Assembly (NCBI RefSeq): GCF_030506305.1
Contig: NZ_CP119421.1
Location: 922,354-986,353, forward strand
Origin: Porifericola rhodea
Lineage (GTDB): Bacteria; Bacteroidota; Bacteroidia; Cytophagales; Cyclobacteriaceae
Direction: 5' to 3'
Length of the DNA: 64,000 bases
Shown here one piece after another: positions 46,815 through 56,624 of this stretch. Both the position numbers and the translations under genes were made by a program. Position 1 is the first letter of the stretch. Every line of letters starts with the position of its first letter. The notes below the pieces were generated by a model. It saw only the letters and a program-made list of their open reading frames with translations. It did no database searches and had not been told where the DNA came from.

Positions 46815-47492
46815 GCTTAGTTTGGTTAGTTTGACAGCAAAAAAGTATCTAAGAAAAATTGAATAACAATCACGTTATTAAATCTTAGCAATGGTCGTTG
46901 TAGCAGTACGTGTATTTACTCTGTAGTTTGAACAACAGCTCAAACATTAATTTTTAACATGCTTGAAAAAAAAGCTGAATCTCAACCTCAAACTATAATT
47001 AAGCTAAATGTGTACTTTAACTATTCTTATCAGGTTCTGACAAAAACATTTAGCAATATGTTTTCCTTATACAAACACAAAATATACTTGTTCTATGACA
47101 AGTACTATGATTTGCACAAAAATACTCTTTTTTCATTACAATATTACTATTCAATCATTTAATTTCAAATTGTTATGTATTATAATATTATTAAAAAAAC
47201 AAATGAATATTTTTTTCCTATTCATTTGTAAAGTGGCAATAATATAAATTCTGTTAAACTCACCTTTTTTATTTCAGTATTATTTATGTTTTTTTTGTTT
47301 GTTCTTTAAAATATTACATTAACTGTAATCTTAGAACTAATCTATTTCTAACTTACACTATGATTTTTTTTTTAGAAATTACAGACAGTAATTAAAACAA
47401 AACTATTTAGGGCTAAGAGTTGATTAATTTTTCCCAATTACATTAGTTGCTTAACATTCAGATTTTTAATTATTCTCATTTATTTTCGCCAC
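46815..47492. other. AT-rich divergent intergenic region
   Basis: About 680 bases of very AT-rich DNA separate the leftward priming-enzyme gene from the rightward glycosyltransferase genes. It contains no convincing gene: a 67-codon frame at 46959-47162 has only F/Y/N/K-rich, low-information content. Homopolymer T and A runs are frequent. It probably carries the locus promoters, but none fits the consensus well. Confidence 0.6.
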
Positions 47493-48602
47493 ATGAAAAA
47501 AATTTTGGTGATTGGTCAAACTCCTCCCCCTTATCATGGACAGGCCCTAATGACAGAGCGACTTATCAAAGCTAACTTACCTAATATTAAGATTTATTTT
47601 ATCAGACTATCTTTTTCAAAAAACATTAGCGATGTCGGAAAAGCAGGACTCTCAAAGGTATTTCATATGGTCGAGGTTATAGTTAAAGGGCTATTTATAA
47701 GATTTAGATACGGAGTAAAGACATTATACTACATGCCTGCTGGCCCAGCGAGAACCCCTATCTTAAGGGATTTTGGGATTTTAGGGGTTCTGCGCCTTTT
47801 TTACCCAGCAGTTATATTTCACTTTAGAGCTGCAGGATTATCCAATTATGTAGACACCCAAAATCTACTAATTAAAAGAATTGCTAAATATGTTTACAAC
47901 AAGCCAAAAGCAGCTATACAACTTTCATCATTGAACCCTCCAGATGGAGCATATTTTTCTGCAAAAAAAATATATATTCTTCCAAATGGCTTAGAAGACG
48001 AAGGAGAGACACGTTTAGAGTTAAGACAGAAAAACAATGACAATGACGATATTATTCACATACTTTTTGTGGGTATGCTTAGTGAAAGTAAAGGCGTAAA
48101 AGTTTTACTGGAAGCTGTGAATAAAATTAAGAATGAGAGAATAAAAGTCCATTTTGTCGGATCCTTTTCAACTCAAAGCTTTGAGAAAGAAGTTCAAGAT
48201 TATTGCCACAAAAACAACCTTGATCATATAGTTAAATGGGAAGGGATGCTTCACGGTGAACCTAAATGGCAACAATTCATAAAAGCTGATATTTTTTGTT
48301 TTCCAACACACTATGAGTCAGAAGCATTACCAAATGTAGTTGTTGAAGCAATGATGTTTAGTTTGCCAACAGTAGTAACTAATTGGAGAGGTATTCCCGA
48401 TATTATTGATGATGGCAATACTGGTTGGCTTGTTCCTCCCAAAGATGCTAATTTATTAGCTTTGAAACTATCACACTTAATCCATTCTCCATCTACAAGA
48501 TTACATTTTGGAAATGCTGGAAGAGAACGTTACTTAAAAAAGTTTAAGCTCACACGCTTTTTGTCCGATATTGAAGAAATACTTAGTGTTGAAAGTCAAT
48601 AA
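47493..48602 (+). CDS. GT4 glycosyltransferase
   Basis: The 369-residue protein is a GT-B fold enzyme. It starts with ILVIGQTPPPYHGQ, a glycine-rich acceptor loop. The C-terminal half reads HILFVGMLSESKGVKVLLEAV, IKADIFCFPTHYESEALPNVVVEA with the E-x7-E nucleotide-sugar motif, and GIPDIIDDGNTGWLVPP. It transfers a sugar from a nucleotide donor in the cytoplasm. It overlaps the next GT4 gene by one base (TAATG), so the two are coupled. Confidence 0.9.
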   Translation: MKKILVIGQTPPPYHGQALMTERLIKANLPNIKIYFIRLSFSKNISDVGKAGLSKVFHMVEVIVKGLFIRFRYGVKTLYYMPAGPARTPILRDFGILGVLRLFYPAVIFHFRAAGLSNYVDTQNLLIKRIAKYVYNKPKAAIQLSSLNPPDGAYFSAKKIYILPNGLEDEGETRLELRQKNNDNDDIIHILFVGMLSESKGVKVLLEAVNKIKNERIKVHFVGSFSTQSFEKEVQDYCHKNNLDHIVKWEGMLHGEPKWQQFIKADIFCFPTHYESEALPNVVVEAMMFSLPTVVTNWRGIPDIIDDGNTGWLVPPKDANLLALKLSHLIHSPSTRLHFGNAGRERYLKKFKLTRFLSDIEEILSVESQ

Positions 48603-49837
48603 TGAATATTCTTTTATCTGCTTTTGCATGCATGCCAAATCGGGGGAGTGAACCTGGAGTAGGGTGGAATTTTGCTTGTGAGTTATCTAAAAAACACAAT
48701 GTATACTTAGTCACTCGCACTGAAAACAGATTAAGTATCAAAGAGTGGACAGATAAACACCCACACTCTACAGCTAATATTACTTTCTTTTACTATGATT
48801 TGCCTTCATGGTTCGGTTTCCGAGATCCTCGCTCCTTTACAATTTATTTTTTCTACTTTTTCTGGCAGGTAGGAATGTTCTTTCATGCTAAAAATTGGGT
48901 TAAAGACCACAACATACAACTTATTCATCACTTGACATATGGTGTATTCCGAGTACCCTCTCTATTAGTCCTCTTAAACATTCCTTTTATTTTTGGTCCA
49001 GTGGGTGGAGGTGAAAAGTTCCCTATTAAATTAAGATATGGTATTAAGTTGCGTCATCACTTATTAGATATATTACGAGATATAAATAACACCCTTTCAA
49101 CAGTAAATCCATTATTATGGTTAACATACTGGAAAAGCACCTTGATTGTTTGTAAAACGCAAGAAACTCTAAACAGAGTACCAAATAAGTTTCACAAAAA
49201 ATGTATCGTTAGTACTGAAATGGGACTTAATTATGTATCTAATGCCTCTCATGTAAAATCAAATTGTAAGAAACATGGGGTCAAATTGCTTTTTACAGGA
49301 AGATTAGTTTATTGGAAGGGGCTTCATCTTGTATTTGAAGCCTTTGCTGAAATTATAAAGGATTTTCCCTTATCAGAGCTTACAATAATAGGTAACGGTA
49401 AAGATAAAGAATGGCTTACTGATAAGTCAAAAAGCCTTGGTTTAACAGCAAATATAAAATGGGTCAATAGTATTCCTCAAAATGAGTTATTTGAATTGTA
49501 TTCAACCTTTGATATGATGGTATTTCCTAGCATGAGGGAAGCTGGAGGAAATGTAGTTATTGAGGCTTTAGCATATAATCTCCCAGTAATTTGCTTAGAT
49601 CTAGGTGGTCCTTCCCAGGTAGTAAATAACAAATGTGGACGCATTATTTCTACTAAAGGAAAAAATAAATCCCAAGTTATACAAGAGCTTTATCAGGAAC
49701 TACACCATCTCATTAAAGATAAGAGAACTATTAATAAGCTTAAAAAAAATACAAATAATTATGCAAAACGATTTTTAATTAATACAACTGTAGAGAATAT
49801 CTATAGTAATGATATTCTGACAAAAGCATTGTCCTAA
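48602..49837 (+). CDS. GT4 glycosyltransferase, paralogue A
   Basis: The 411-residue protein begins ILLSAFACMPNRGSEPGVGW, a signature of a specific GT4 subgroup. It has FGPVGGGEKFP in the middle and MREAGGNVVIEALAYN with E-x7-E at the end. It shares this layout with the next, oppositely oriented gene (ILLSAYSCAPDSGSEPGCGW; FGPVGGGEKIP), so the two are paralogues. Here both glutamates of E-x7-E are present. It probably adds a sugar to the repeat unit. Confidence 0.9.
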   Translation: MNILLSAFACMPNRGSEPGVGWNFACELSKKHNVYLVTRTENRLSIKEWTDKHPHSTANITFFYYDLPSWFGFRDPRSFTIYFFYFFWQVGMFFHAKNWVKDHNIQLIHHLTYGVFRVPSLLVLLNIPFIFGPVGGGEKFPIKLRYGIKLRHHLLDILRDINNTLSTVNPLLWLTYWKSTLIVCKTQETLNRVPNKFHKKCIVSTEMGLNYVSNASHVKSNCKKHGVKLLFTGRLVYWKGLHLVFEAFAEIIKDFPLSELTIIGNGKDKEWLTDKSKSLGLTANIKWVNSIPQNELFELYSTFDMMVFPSMREAGGNVVIEALAYNLPVICLDLGGPSQVVNNKCGRIISTKGKNKSQVIQELYQELHHLIKDKRTINKLKKNTNNYAKRFLINTTVENIYSNDILTKALS

Positions 49838-51087
49838 TGTGATGTTACATGTTTCTTTCTTATATTCTTATTTAAAAGTAACATTTCATATTCGTTAGAT
49901 ATAAATTCTACTTTTTTTCTCCATGTGTTCTTTTCTGCAAAATTTCTACCCCTCAGTGACAGAAGCTGTCTATACTTTTTATCTACAGCTAGATTAACAA
50001 TGTTTTCCTTTAACTTAAGAATTAAGTTATCTTCTTTAGGATTTACTTTTATACAAACTCCTTCTGGAATCAGAGTACCTGCACCGTGCTGATCAAGTGT
50101 AATAACTGGTAGACCACATGCCATTGCTTCTAACAATTGAATACCAAAAGCATTCCTTAAGGGACAAAAGATAAGTATGTCATAATTCAAATAATAGTTC
50201 TTTAGGGCACCATATGATATCATCCCTACAAATGAGACTTTCTCACTTAAATTATTCGTTCTTACAAAATTTTCGTAGTCGGGTCTCATAGGACCATCAC
50301 CTACAATAGTAAGTTTAATATTTTCATATTCTTTTAGGTTATTAAATACTTCCAAAACCAAAGATAAGCCTTTTTGTGGTAAAAATTTCCCCACCCACAA
50401 GACCTGAATTTCTTGACTTTCTTTATTCTTTGAATAGGCTTTAGGCATAAAATCTTCTGATATTCCACAATCTAAAAAAAGCTTGACATTTTCTGCACCA
50501 AGACTTTTTGCTAAGTCTGCAGTATCACAGCTAGTAGTTAACAATAAGGATGCTTCAGATGCTGCTTTTGTATTTCTAAGTACATTCATAATGAAAAAGC
50601 TAGTTAACTTTCTTAATGATTCTCTAAAGAATCCAACTGTAGAAAACTTTTTAAGCTCTGCTGGTATCTTTTCCCCTCCCCCTACTGGGCCAAAGACAAA
50701 AGGAATAGGAAGCTTCCACATGAATGATCCTAATTGCAAAGATCCAAATGTAACATGATGTACTATATCAAAAACTATATTTTTGTGCATTTGAACAGCC
50801 ATTCTATAGGCATATAGCTGCCAAAGGATATAATGAAAGTAAGAAAGTGGAAAGATATTTAACGTTTTTGTTGACTCCACCCACCTAGGGAGAAATATGT
50901 ATATAAAATGTAGATTCCTAATTTTCAACGAAAGCATTTTTTTTTCAATTTTGCTTTTGTTGTTACTGGCTGTTAAACAATAGACTGTATTACCTTCTTT
51001 TGCTAACTCTATGGCCCAGTTCCACCCACACCCTGGTTCACTTCCAGAATCAGGCGCACATGAATATGCTGACAATAGTATCTTCAT
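49834..51087 (-). CDS. GT4 glycosyltransferase, paralogue B
   Basis: The 417-residue protein matches paralogue A in its opening motif and in FGPVGGGEKIP. Its C-terminal half has VLWVGKFLPQKGLSLVLEVF and LIFCPLRNAFGIQLLEAMAC. The first glutamate of the E-x7-E pair is replaced by Asn (RNAFGIQLLEA versus REAGGNVVIEA in A), so it may handle a different donor. It overlaps paralogue A's end by 4 bases in the opposite direction. The transferred sugar is unknown. Confidence 0.9.
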   Translation of the reverse strand: MKILLSAYSCAPDSGSEPGCGWNWAIELAKEGNTVYCLTASNNKSKIEKKMLSLKIRNLHFIYIFLPRWVESTKTLNIFPLSYFHYILWQLYAYRMAVQMHKNIVFDIVHHVTFGSLQLGSFMWKLPIPFVFGPVGGGEKIPAELKKFSTVGFFRESLRKLTSFFIMNVLRNTKAASEASLLLTTSCDTADLAKSLGAENVKLFLDCGISEDFMPKAYSKNKESQEIQVLWVGKFLPQKGLSLVLEVFNNLKEYENIKLTIVGDGPMRPDYENFVRTNNLSEKVSFVGMISYGALKNYYLNYDILIFCPLRNAFGIQLLEAMACGLPVITLDQHGAGTLIPEGVCIKVNPKEDNLILKLKENIVNLAVDKKYRQLLSLRGRNFAEKNTWRKKVEFISNEYEMLLLNKNIRKKHVTSH

Positions 51088-51414
51088 TATAATAATTTTA
51101 GCTTAAAAAATTGGGCTAATACCACTTGAGAAAAATGAATATATAAATATATCACTGTTTATCTTCTCCATTTCATTTTATTAGTAACACAATCAGCACA
51201 AAATAGTAATAATTAATTATGTCATCAAATAGTTTTAAGTATAATGAAAAGTTATAATATTCACATATAACATTCTTTTAAAAACAAGTTTAAAAACAGT
51301 CTATTTGATTTTATTTATCTTAACAAAAAAACAAAAAAATATATATTGAATATCAAAACTTTGATTCATTATATTTTTTCTAGAGTGTAAATATTGATTT
51401 AATATGTATCTGAG
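51088..51414. other. AT-rich intergenic region
   Basis: About 330 bases of highly AT-rich DNA lie upstream of paralogue B and behind the GT2 gene. No gene, clear hairpin or promoter motif is evident. Confidence 0.55.
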
Positions 51415-52206
51415 CTAATTACTTTTGAACATTCCAGCTATTTTTAACATCCTACGCACTGGTTTAGCTATTGTTAATACTATTAAACGATAAAAAAGTA
51501 TGTTACTTGGTGTAGATTTAAGTTTAAATCCTGTGTTCTTATTGATAATGTAAAAATATTCCTTTGCCCCTATATTGATATGATCTCCAGAAATGGATTT
51601 GTTAGTGTCATGCCATCTAAAAGCTGCAAAACAATCATTAACAAACTTAAATTTATAGGGTTTATACAGCAACCTTAAAAAGAAGTCCCTATCCATACAT
51701 AAATGTAAATCTTTGTCAATCAAATTACCGTCGTCAATAATCTCTTTCTTGAAAAAGAATGAGGTGGACTGAATAAAGGTTATAAAGAATCCTAACCATT
51801 TTACTGGATAGTGAGACCTTAGTGTTCTAATAACATCACCTGAAGAATTAATAAACTTAACATTAGAATAGATTGCATCGGCATTGGTATTACTAAATTG
51901 TTGATTTACAACCTGAAAAGTATTGGGGTAATAAAAATCATCAGCATTTAACCATCCTATTATTCCTCCAGTGGCCAACTTAAAGCCTTTGTTTAAAGCA
52001 TCACTTTGCCCCTCATCTGGTTCTGAGATTATTTTAAGATGAGGGTATCTTTTAAGAATTTCAGAGGTCTCATCACTTGAACAATTATCTACTATTATAT
52101 GCTCAAAGTTTTCATAATTCTGATTTTTAACACTTTTGATAGCATCTTCTATAAACTTACCTTGATTAAAAGATGGGGTGACAATGGATATTTTAATAGG
52201 TTTCAT
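51415..52206 (-). CDS. GT2-family glycosyltransferase
   Basis: The 263-residue protein is a GT-A fold enzyme: ISIVTPSFNQGKFIEDAIKS, FEHIIVDNCSSDETSEIL, and then IIGWLNADDFYYP, where the N-A-D-D replaces the classical D-x-D. It transfers a sugar from a nucleotide donor to the growing repeat unit. It is the last gene of the leftward block led by wzc and overlaps the GT4 gene before it by 14 bases. Confidence 0.9.
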   Translation of the reverse strand: MKPIKISIVTPSFNQGKFIEDAIKSVKNQNYENFEHIIVDNCSSDETSEILKRYPHLKIISEPDEGQSDALNKGFKLATGGIIGWLNADDFYYPNTFQVVNQQFSNTNADAIYSNVKFINSSGDVIRTLRSHYPVKWLGFFITFIQSTSFFFKKEIIDDGNLIDKDLHLCMDRDFFLRLLYKPYKFKFVNDCFAAFRWHDTNKSISGDHINIGAKEYFYIINKNTGFKLKSTPSNILFYRLIVLTIAKPVRRMLKIAGMFKSN

Positions 52207-53476
52207 TTTCGGTAAAGCGGGTTAGGGTACTTAGGTCTAATTTTTTTTGAAACAGTGAAATGTAGGCTTCTGCAACAAATTTCGAGTTATACTTTTTTAG
52301 TACACTATTTCTAGAATTTGTTTGTAATGAAAGTCTCCTTTCATCTTTTTCAATAATCCAATTTATACCTTGTGCTAAATCTTTGGTATCATAGGGCTTA
52401 GCTAGATAACCATTTTCTTCATGTGTAATTAAGTCGCTGTTTCCTCCAATATCAAAAGCTGCTACAGGGGTACCGCAGGCTAATGACTCCATTATAACAT
52501 TTGAAAGGTTTTCATAAATTGAAGGAACTACAACAACATCCGCAGCAGAGTAAGCTGCAACAAGCGATATGTCATCTACCAGCCTTCCTAAATAGTGTAC
52601 TTTATGTTTTGCTTCAAATATCTCTTGAGGTTGAGAAGCACCCAATATGACTAGCTCTAGTTTGCCTTTTGGCAATGCTCCTACTGCTTCCACAAGTTTG
52701 TTAAAACCTTTTATCGGACTACTCTGATTCATAGCTCCAAAGAGCACAAGTCTACCCTCTACAGGTAAATTTAATAATTTTCGCGCGCTTGTTTTATCTA
52801 ACGGTTTGTATATATGCGTATTGATTGGGTTTGGAAGCACAACAATATCATTTTTATTGAACAGGGCACTTTTTCTAGCACATTCTGCTAGCCAATTACT
52901 AAGTGCAACTACTGTTATGTTGCATTTTCCATAAGAGTTTTGCTTATGCTCAAACAAAGTGCTACTTAAATCATGAGCTTTATTAGAACTTAAAGCTGGA
53001 CATTTACCACACTTACTTTGATAATTTTCGCATTCCATAGCATAATGACATCCTCCCGTAAAAGGCCACATATCGTGAAGAGTCCAAAAAATTGGATAGT
53101 TTATATTTTTAAGTTGATTCATAGAAAAAAAACCATCACCTACCCAATGAAAATTAACTATGTCTGGATCTATTTTTTTAATTTTTTGGCTAATAGAGTA
53201 CAACGAATATGTTGTAGAAAAAACTCTTCTGCTTTTTTTTCTACTTATATAATTAAGATAAAGACTATTTAAACTAGGTGTAACTTTTGAAAGTATTGTA
53301 TCTTTTATTCCTTCGGGTCCTAATATCCTATCTTCAGTAGTAGTCTTTGACAAAACTAGCATATAGGAATCTATGCCACTGCTTAAAAAACTTTGGTGCA
53401 ACCGATAAGCAGCTTTTGCAGCTCCGCCAACCTTGTCACGAGTACTTATAATTAAGACTTTGAGATTCTTTTTCAT
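52193..53476 (-). CDS. GT4 glycosyltransferase
   Basis: I place the start at ATG 53476 (MKKNLKVLIISTRDKVGGAA), which begins the GT-B motif; an upstream ATG would add eight residues. The 427-residue protein has GAAKAAYRLHQ, ILGASQPQE and VVVPSIYENLSNVIMESLACG with E-x7-E. The N-terminal half carries WTLHDMWPFTGGCHYAMEC and a cysteine cluster (C..C..C) that is usual in one GT4 subgroup. It overlaps the end of the Wzy-like gene by 41 bases. Confidence 0.88.
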   Translation of the reverse strand: MKKNLKVLIISTRDKVGGAAKAAYRLHQSFLSSGIDSYMLVLSKTTTEDRILGPEGIKDTILSKVTPSLNSLYLNYISRKKSRRVFSTTYSLYSISQKIKKIDPDIVNFHWVGDGFFSMNQLKNINYPIFWTLHDMWPFTGGCHYAMECENYQSKCGKCPALSSNKAHDLSSTLFEHKQNSYGKCNITVVALSNWLAECARKSALFNKNDIVVLPNPINTHIYKPLDKTSARKLLNLPVEGRLVLFGAMNQSSPIKGFNKLVEAVGALPKGKLELVILGASQPQEIFEAKHKVHYLGRLVDDISLVAAYSAADVVVVPSIYENLSNVIMESLACGTPVAAFDIGGNSDLITHEENGYLAKPYDTKDLAQGINWIIEKDERRLSLQTNSRNSVLKKYNSKFVAEAYISLFQKKLDLSTLTRFTENETY

Positions 53477-54767
53477 GATCAAAAGTGTTGTAGACAGCAT
53501 ACTTCACTGCTACTGATAAAACAATCAATAAAGACAATACTACCCATCCATGTACAGTATATGCATTCGCAATCATTGACCAAACGAAGAATTCAATCCA
53601 TGTACAAATTAAAATAATTATGAGAGACTGATATTTTCCTCCATTGCTACGCATATATAACTTTATCAAGGAAAAGAAAGGAATAGATAGTAGTAACGTA
53701 ATTCCGATTACACCAATAATGCCCCAATTTACATAAGCCCAAACAAATGTATTGTGAGGAGATTCTATTTTTTTATTGTTTAGGATGTTTACTGCAACTA
53801 TATCCCAACCGTTACTACCATTACCAATTATAGGAGATTCTTGAGTAGTATATGTTAACATTGGAATCCATAAATGTGCTATACGGTATGAAAATGACCC
53901 TCCTACTTCTTTACCCGAGAGTACTTTTTCTGACTGTTCGAATACTCTTAAATCTTCTTCAAATTTGACTTCTATATATTCAGATACATACGAAAAGCTT
54001 ACTATGAAAATAACGCCAGCAATTATTGTTGATAGTATAAACCTTCTTTTATAGAGGATAAAGTACAATATTGGTAATATGAGTGCAATTATAAAAGCTG
54101 AGCGCGTACCATTGTAAATTAATGCTACAATAAAAAGAATACTAAGTATTAGAATCCAAACAGGGTATTTACGTACTTTATATAAGGCCAATAGAAAAAA
54201 AGTTGTCATGAAGTGCGCATCTTCATTTGAAGCATGTAATAAAAAATGTAAGCGATGCTCATTGTATAAAAGTGCAGACACAGGATCAATACCTGACTCT
54301 ATAATTAAATAAGGATAAAAAATAAGTACTGTTACAAAAAGTATTAGCGATATTTTTACTATTGTATTTATAGTATGCTCAGGATGATTAATTGCACTAA
54401 ACAAAGATACTATAATGAACGAAAAATAGAAAAAATACTTTACAGCACCCTGTAAGTTGAAGCTTTTATCACCTAATATAAAAAACTGTACTCCTACCAA
54501 TATAACAAAGGCAATAGCAATCAAACTAATCCCTTTTTCATAAGTAAAGATAAATGAAAACCGACTCATTTGGTGAAGTAGAAATATACTTAATATCCCT
54601 AAAGACAATACCCTTATATAGCCTTCAATACCAACTTCTGAACTAACTTCACCTAAAGCGTTAGACTGTATTATAGGCAAAAAGAACCTTGTGAGTAATA
54701 ATATTAGTAATAGTTTGTAAGCTATATTAAAACTTTGACTACTCTTTGAATTATCTATTCCATCCAT
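53436..54767 (-). CDS. wzy: Wzy-like O-antigen polymerase / ligase family protein
   Basis: The 443-residue protein is almost entirely hydrophobic, with about ten to twelve membrane segments. A periplasmic loop near 270-310 carries ESPIIGNGSNGWDI and ESPHNTFVWAYVNWG, the H-N motif of the O-antigen polymerase/WaaL family. It would polymerise the flipped repeat units in the periplasm or attach them to a carrier. It lies within the wzc-wzx block and overlaps both neighbours, so it is part of one transcript. Confidence 0.85.
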   Translation of the reverse strand: MDGIDNSKSSQSFNIAYKLLLILLLTRFFLPIIQSNALGEVSSEVGIEGYIRVLSLGILSIFLLHQMSRFSFIFTYEKGISLIAIAFVILVGVQFFILGDKSFNLQGAVKYFFYFSFIIVSLFSAINHPEHTINTIVKISLILFVTVLIFYPYLIIESGIDPVSALLYNEHRLHFLLHASNEDAHFMTTFFLLALYKVRKYPVWILILSILFIVALIYNGTRSAFIIALILPILYFILYKRRFILSTIIAGVIFIVSFSYVSEYIEVKFEEDLRVFEQSEKVLSGKEVGGSFSYRIAHLWIPMLTYTTQESPIIGNGSNGWDIVAVNILNNKKIESPHNTFVWAYVNWGIIGVIGITLLLSIPFFSLIKLYMRSNGGKYQSLIIILICTWIEFFVWSMIANAYTVHGWVVLSLLIVLSVAVKYAVYNTFDHEKESQSLNYKYS

Positions 54768-55656
54768 CTAAAAGGTCCATTAATATGACTTTTTTCAATT
54801 TCTTTTTAAAAGTCAAGTCGTAGTATGTTTTGAACTCTGATAGCAATGTTTCACATACCTCAGGCTTATTTGGTAGCGAAACTTTTTTAGAGTCAACGTT
54901 TAAGTTTACTGCATATTTATCAGTTACATCACTATGGCTTCCACTACCATCAAATCCAATATTTGAAACAAGTGATTGTACCGGGTAAATAGTATATGCT
55001 TTGTTTTTGTATTGTGCATAAGTAAAGCGTATTGACCAAGAGTCAAGTTTACCTTTCATTTGCTTCCAAAGCATCCAGCTTAGATCTTCACCTCCAATAT
55101 TAAATTCTTTTCTTTTTCTTTTATTTCCAATAAAATTTTTGAAGTCCAAGACTTCCCAATCTACTTTTTCCCATCTATCTTTCCATGTTCCCCAACCCCA
55201 TGAAGAATTTCTAGGGTTTTTGTAAACTTCTATATTAGTGCCCTTATGGTTTTTTACAATAGGGTGATAAGCACTTATTGAAAATATATCTTTACATTCT
55301 TTGTATTTATCCAAACAGTCATTCATGTACCGTAAAAAATATGGACTACAAATAATATCGTCCTCCAGAACAATTACTTTCCCTTCTTCTTTAATTACTT
55401 CAGATACTCCATGAATAATATTATATGCTAAGCCCCTATTACATTCTCTCTCAATAAGATAAACTTTTTTAAAACCATCAATTTCCCTAAGGGAGCTCCT
55501 TAATTTTTCCACAACGGGCTTCTCTTCAGGTGTACGAGCTGCATCTGAGTATATGTATAAAATACTATCATTTGCCTCCATACAGTTTTTTAAAGCTTCA
55601 ATAACTTTCAATGTATGGTCTAGTCTTTTAAATACAAATAGGACAATTGGAGCCAT
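54751..55656 (-). CDS. GT-A glycosyltransferase (EDD type)
   Basis: The 301-residue protein has PIVLFVFKRLDHTLKVIEAL, then VYLIERECNRGLAYNII and IVLEDDIICSPYFLRYMN, where E-D-D is the metal-binding centre as in GNT-I-like enzymes. SSWGWGTWKDRW is a conserved Trp block of this subgroup. It would add a sugar to the repeat unit. It overlaps Wzy by 17 bases and shares a one-base junction with the sulfotransferase gene upstream. Confidence 0.85.
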   Translation of the reverse strand: MAPIVLFVFKRLDHTLKVIEALKNCMEANDSILYIYSDAARTPEEKPVVEKLRSSLREIDGFKKVYLIERECNRGLAYNIIHGVSEVIKEEGKVIVLEDDIICSPYFLRYMNDCLDKYKECKDIFSISAYHPIVKNHKGTNIEVYKNPRNSSWGWGTWKDRWEKVDWEVLDFKNFIGNKRKRKEFNIGGEDLSWMLWKQMKGKLDSWSIRFTYAQYKNKAYTIYPVQSLVSNIGFDGSGSHSDVTDKYAVNLNVDSKKVSLPNKPEVCETLLSEFKTYYDLTFKKKLKKVILMDLLDGWNR

Positions 55657-56579
55657 CAGGAGACTAATAAGGTTTTAGAGGATTGGTATTTCCATTTAGT
55701 TAAATCTTTATTAATCAGCTTTTCTAGATTTTCAATGTCGGCTTTGTAGTAATCATATAGTTTTTGGTGGATCTGATTATTAAGTTTAGGCTTCTCATTT
55801 TTGAATAAATTTGAAAGTATAACTTTATCTATTCCCTTTATTAATTTGCATGTTACACCTTCTACAAAAGATTGATCTTTATAATGACATCTAGTACGGT
55901 CCGAATTATAATTATACTTTAAATTGTTAGCTATTCTAACAAAACTTTGACGCTTAATTGAGTAAATTACTTTTTGTGGAGTTTTATTAATTACAGAATT
56001 AGGATTAAACGAATCATCGACTCCAATAAATTGATAGACCTTTTTGATAATTTTAAATTTATCATTTTTTAAATCATCATAGAGAAGGATCAGTATCTGG
56101 TCTTTAGAGAAGTATTTAAAATACTCTTGTAGATGCTTATAATAAAGACCAAACTCTAATACTTCAGGGCTACGCCCATATTCGCTTTTATCCTTGTTTA
56201 GTATTTTTTCTATTCCTTTAGAAAATTCCAAAGGAGGTAAAAATCCATCTTTCATATAATGATAATAAGCTGAAACAAGACGCACCACTGGATTACGTAG
56301 TATAACTATTAGTTTAGCTTTTCCTATTTCATTTGCTAACCTTGATGCATATTGAGAGCTTCCGAGCAGATTAGGACGTTTAATTCCCCAAACTAAATCA
56401 CTGTTTTGGTTTTTAAAGAGTTCATTTAATTTTTGAACCCCTCCTTCTAAATAATCAGGATCCTCAAAGTAAGGGATTTCACCCTCTGGCATAAAAACCT
56501 GAGGGTGAGCCGCTAATATACTCTGAATGTAAGTAGACCCTGATTTCTGTCCTCCTATAACTGCAAACTCTATTCTCAT
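55656..56579 (-). CDS. PAPS-dependent sulfotransferase
   Basis: The 307-residue protein shows the sulfotransferase 5'-phosphosulfate loop IGGQKSGSTYIQSILAAHP and the 3'-phosphate motif VILRNPVVRLVSAYYHYM. The acceptor side is polar and Lys-rich (KQSFVRIANNLKY). It would move sulfate from PAPS onto a sugar hydroxyl. Its place between a glycosyltransferase and the flippase suggests that the repeat unit is sulfated before export. The acceptor sugar is unknown. Confidence 0.9.
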   Translation of the reverse strand: MRIEFAVIGGQKSGSTYIQSILAAHPQVFMPEGEIPYFEDPDYLEGGVQKLNELFKNQNSDLVWGIKRPNLLGSSQYASRLANEIGKAKLIVILRNPVVRLVSAYYHYMKDGFLPPLEFSKGIEKILNKDKSEYGRSPEVLEFGLYYKHLQEYFKYFSKDQILILLYDDLKNDKFKIIKKVYQFIGVDDSFNPNSVINKTPQKVIYSIKRQSFVRIANNLKYNYNSDRTRCHYKDQSFVEGVTCKLIKGIDKVILSNLFKNEKPKLNNQIHQKLYDYYKADIENLEKLINKDLTKWKYQSSKTLLVS

Positions 56580-56624
56580 AATTTTTACAATTTTGTTACT
56601 TCAGTTTGTTCTAAAACAAGCTCG

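Noticed and set aside
46959-47162. 67-codon plus-strand open frame in the AT-rich gap
   Set aside because: Its F/Y/N/K-rich composition is what random AT-rich DNA gives; no start signal or domain supports it.
47200-47300. Possible CRISPR or direct-repeat array in the AT-rich gap
   Set aside because: The similarity is only homopolymer A and T runs; no regular repeat-spacer unit is present anywhere in the window.
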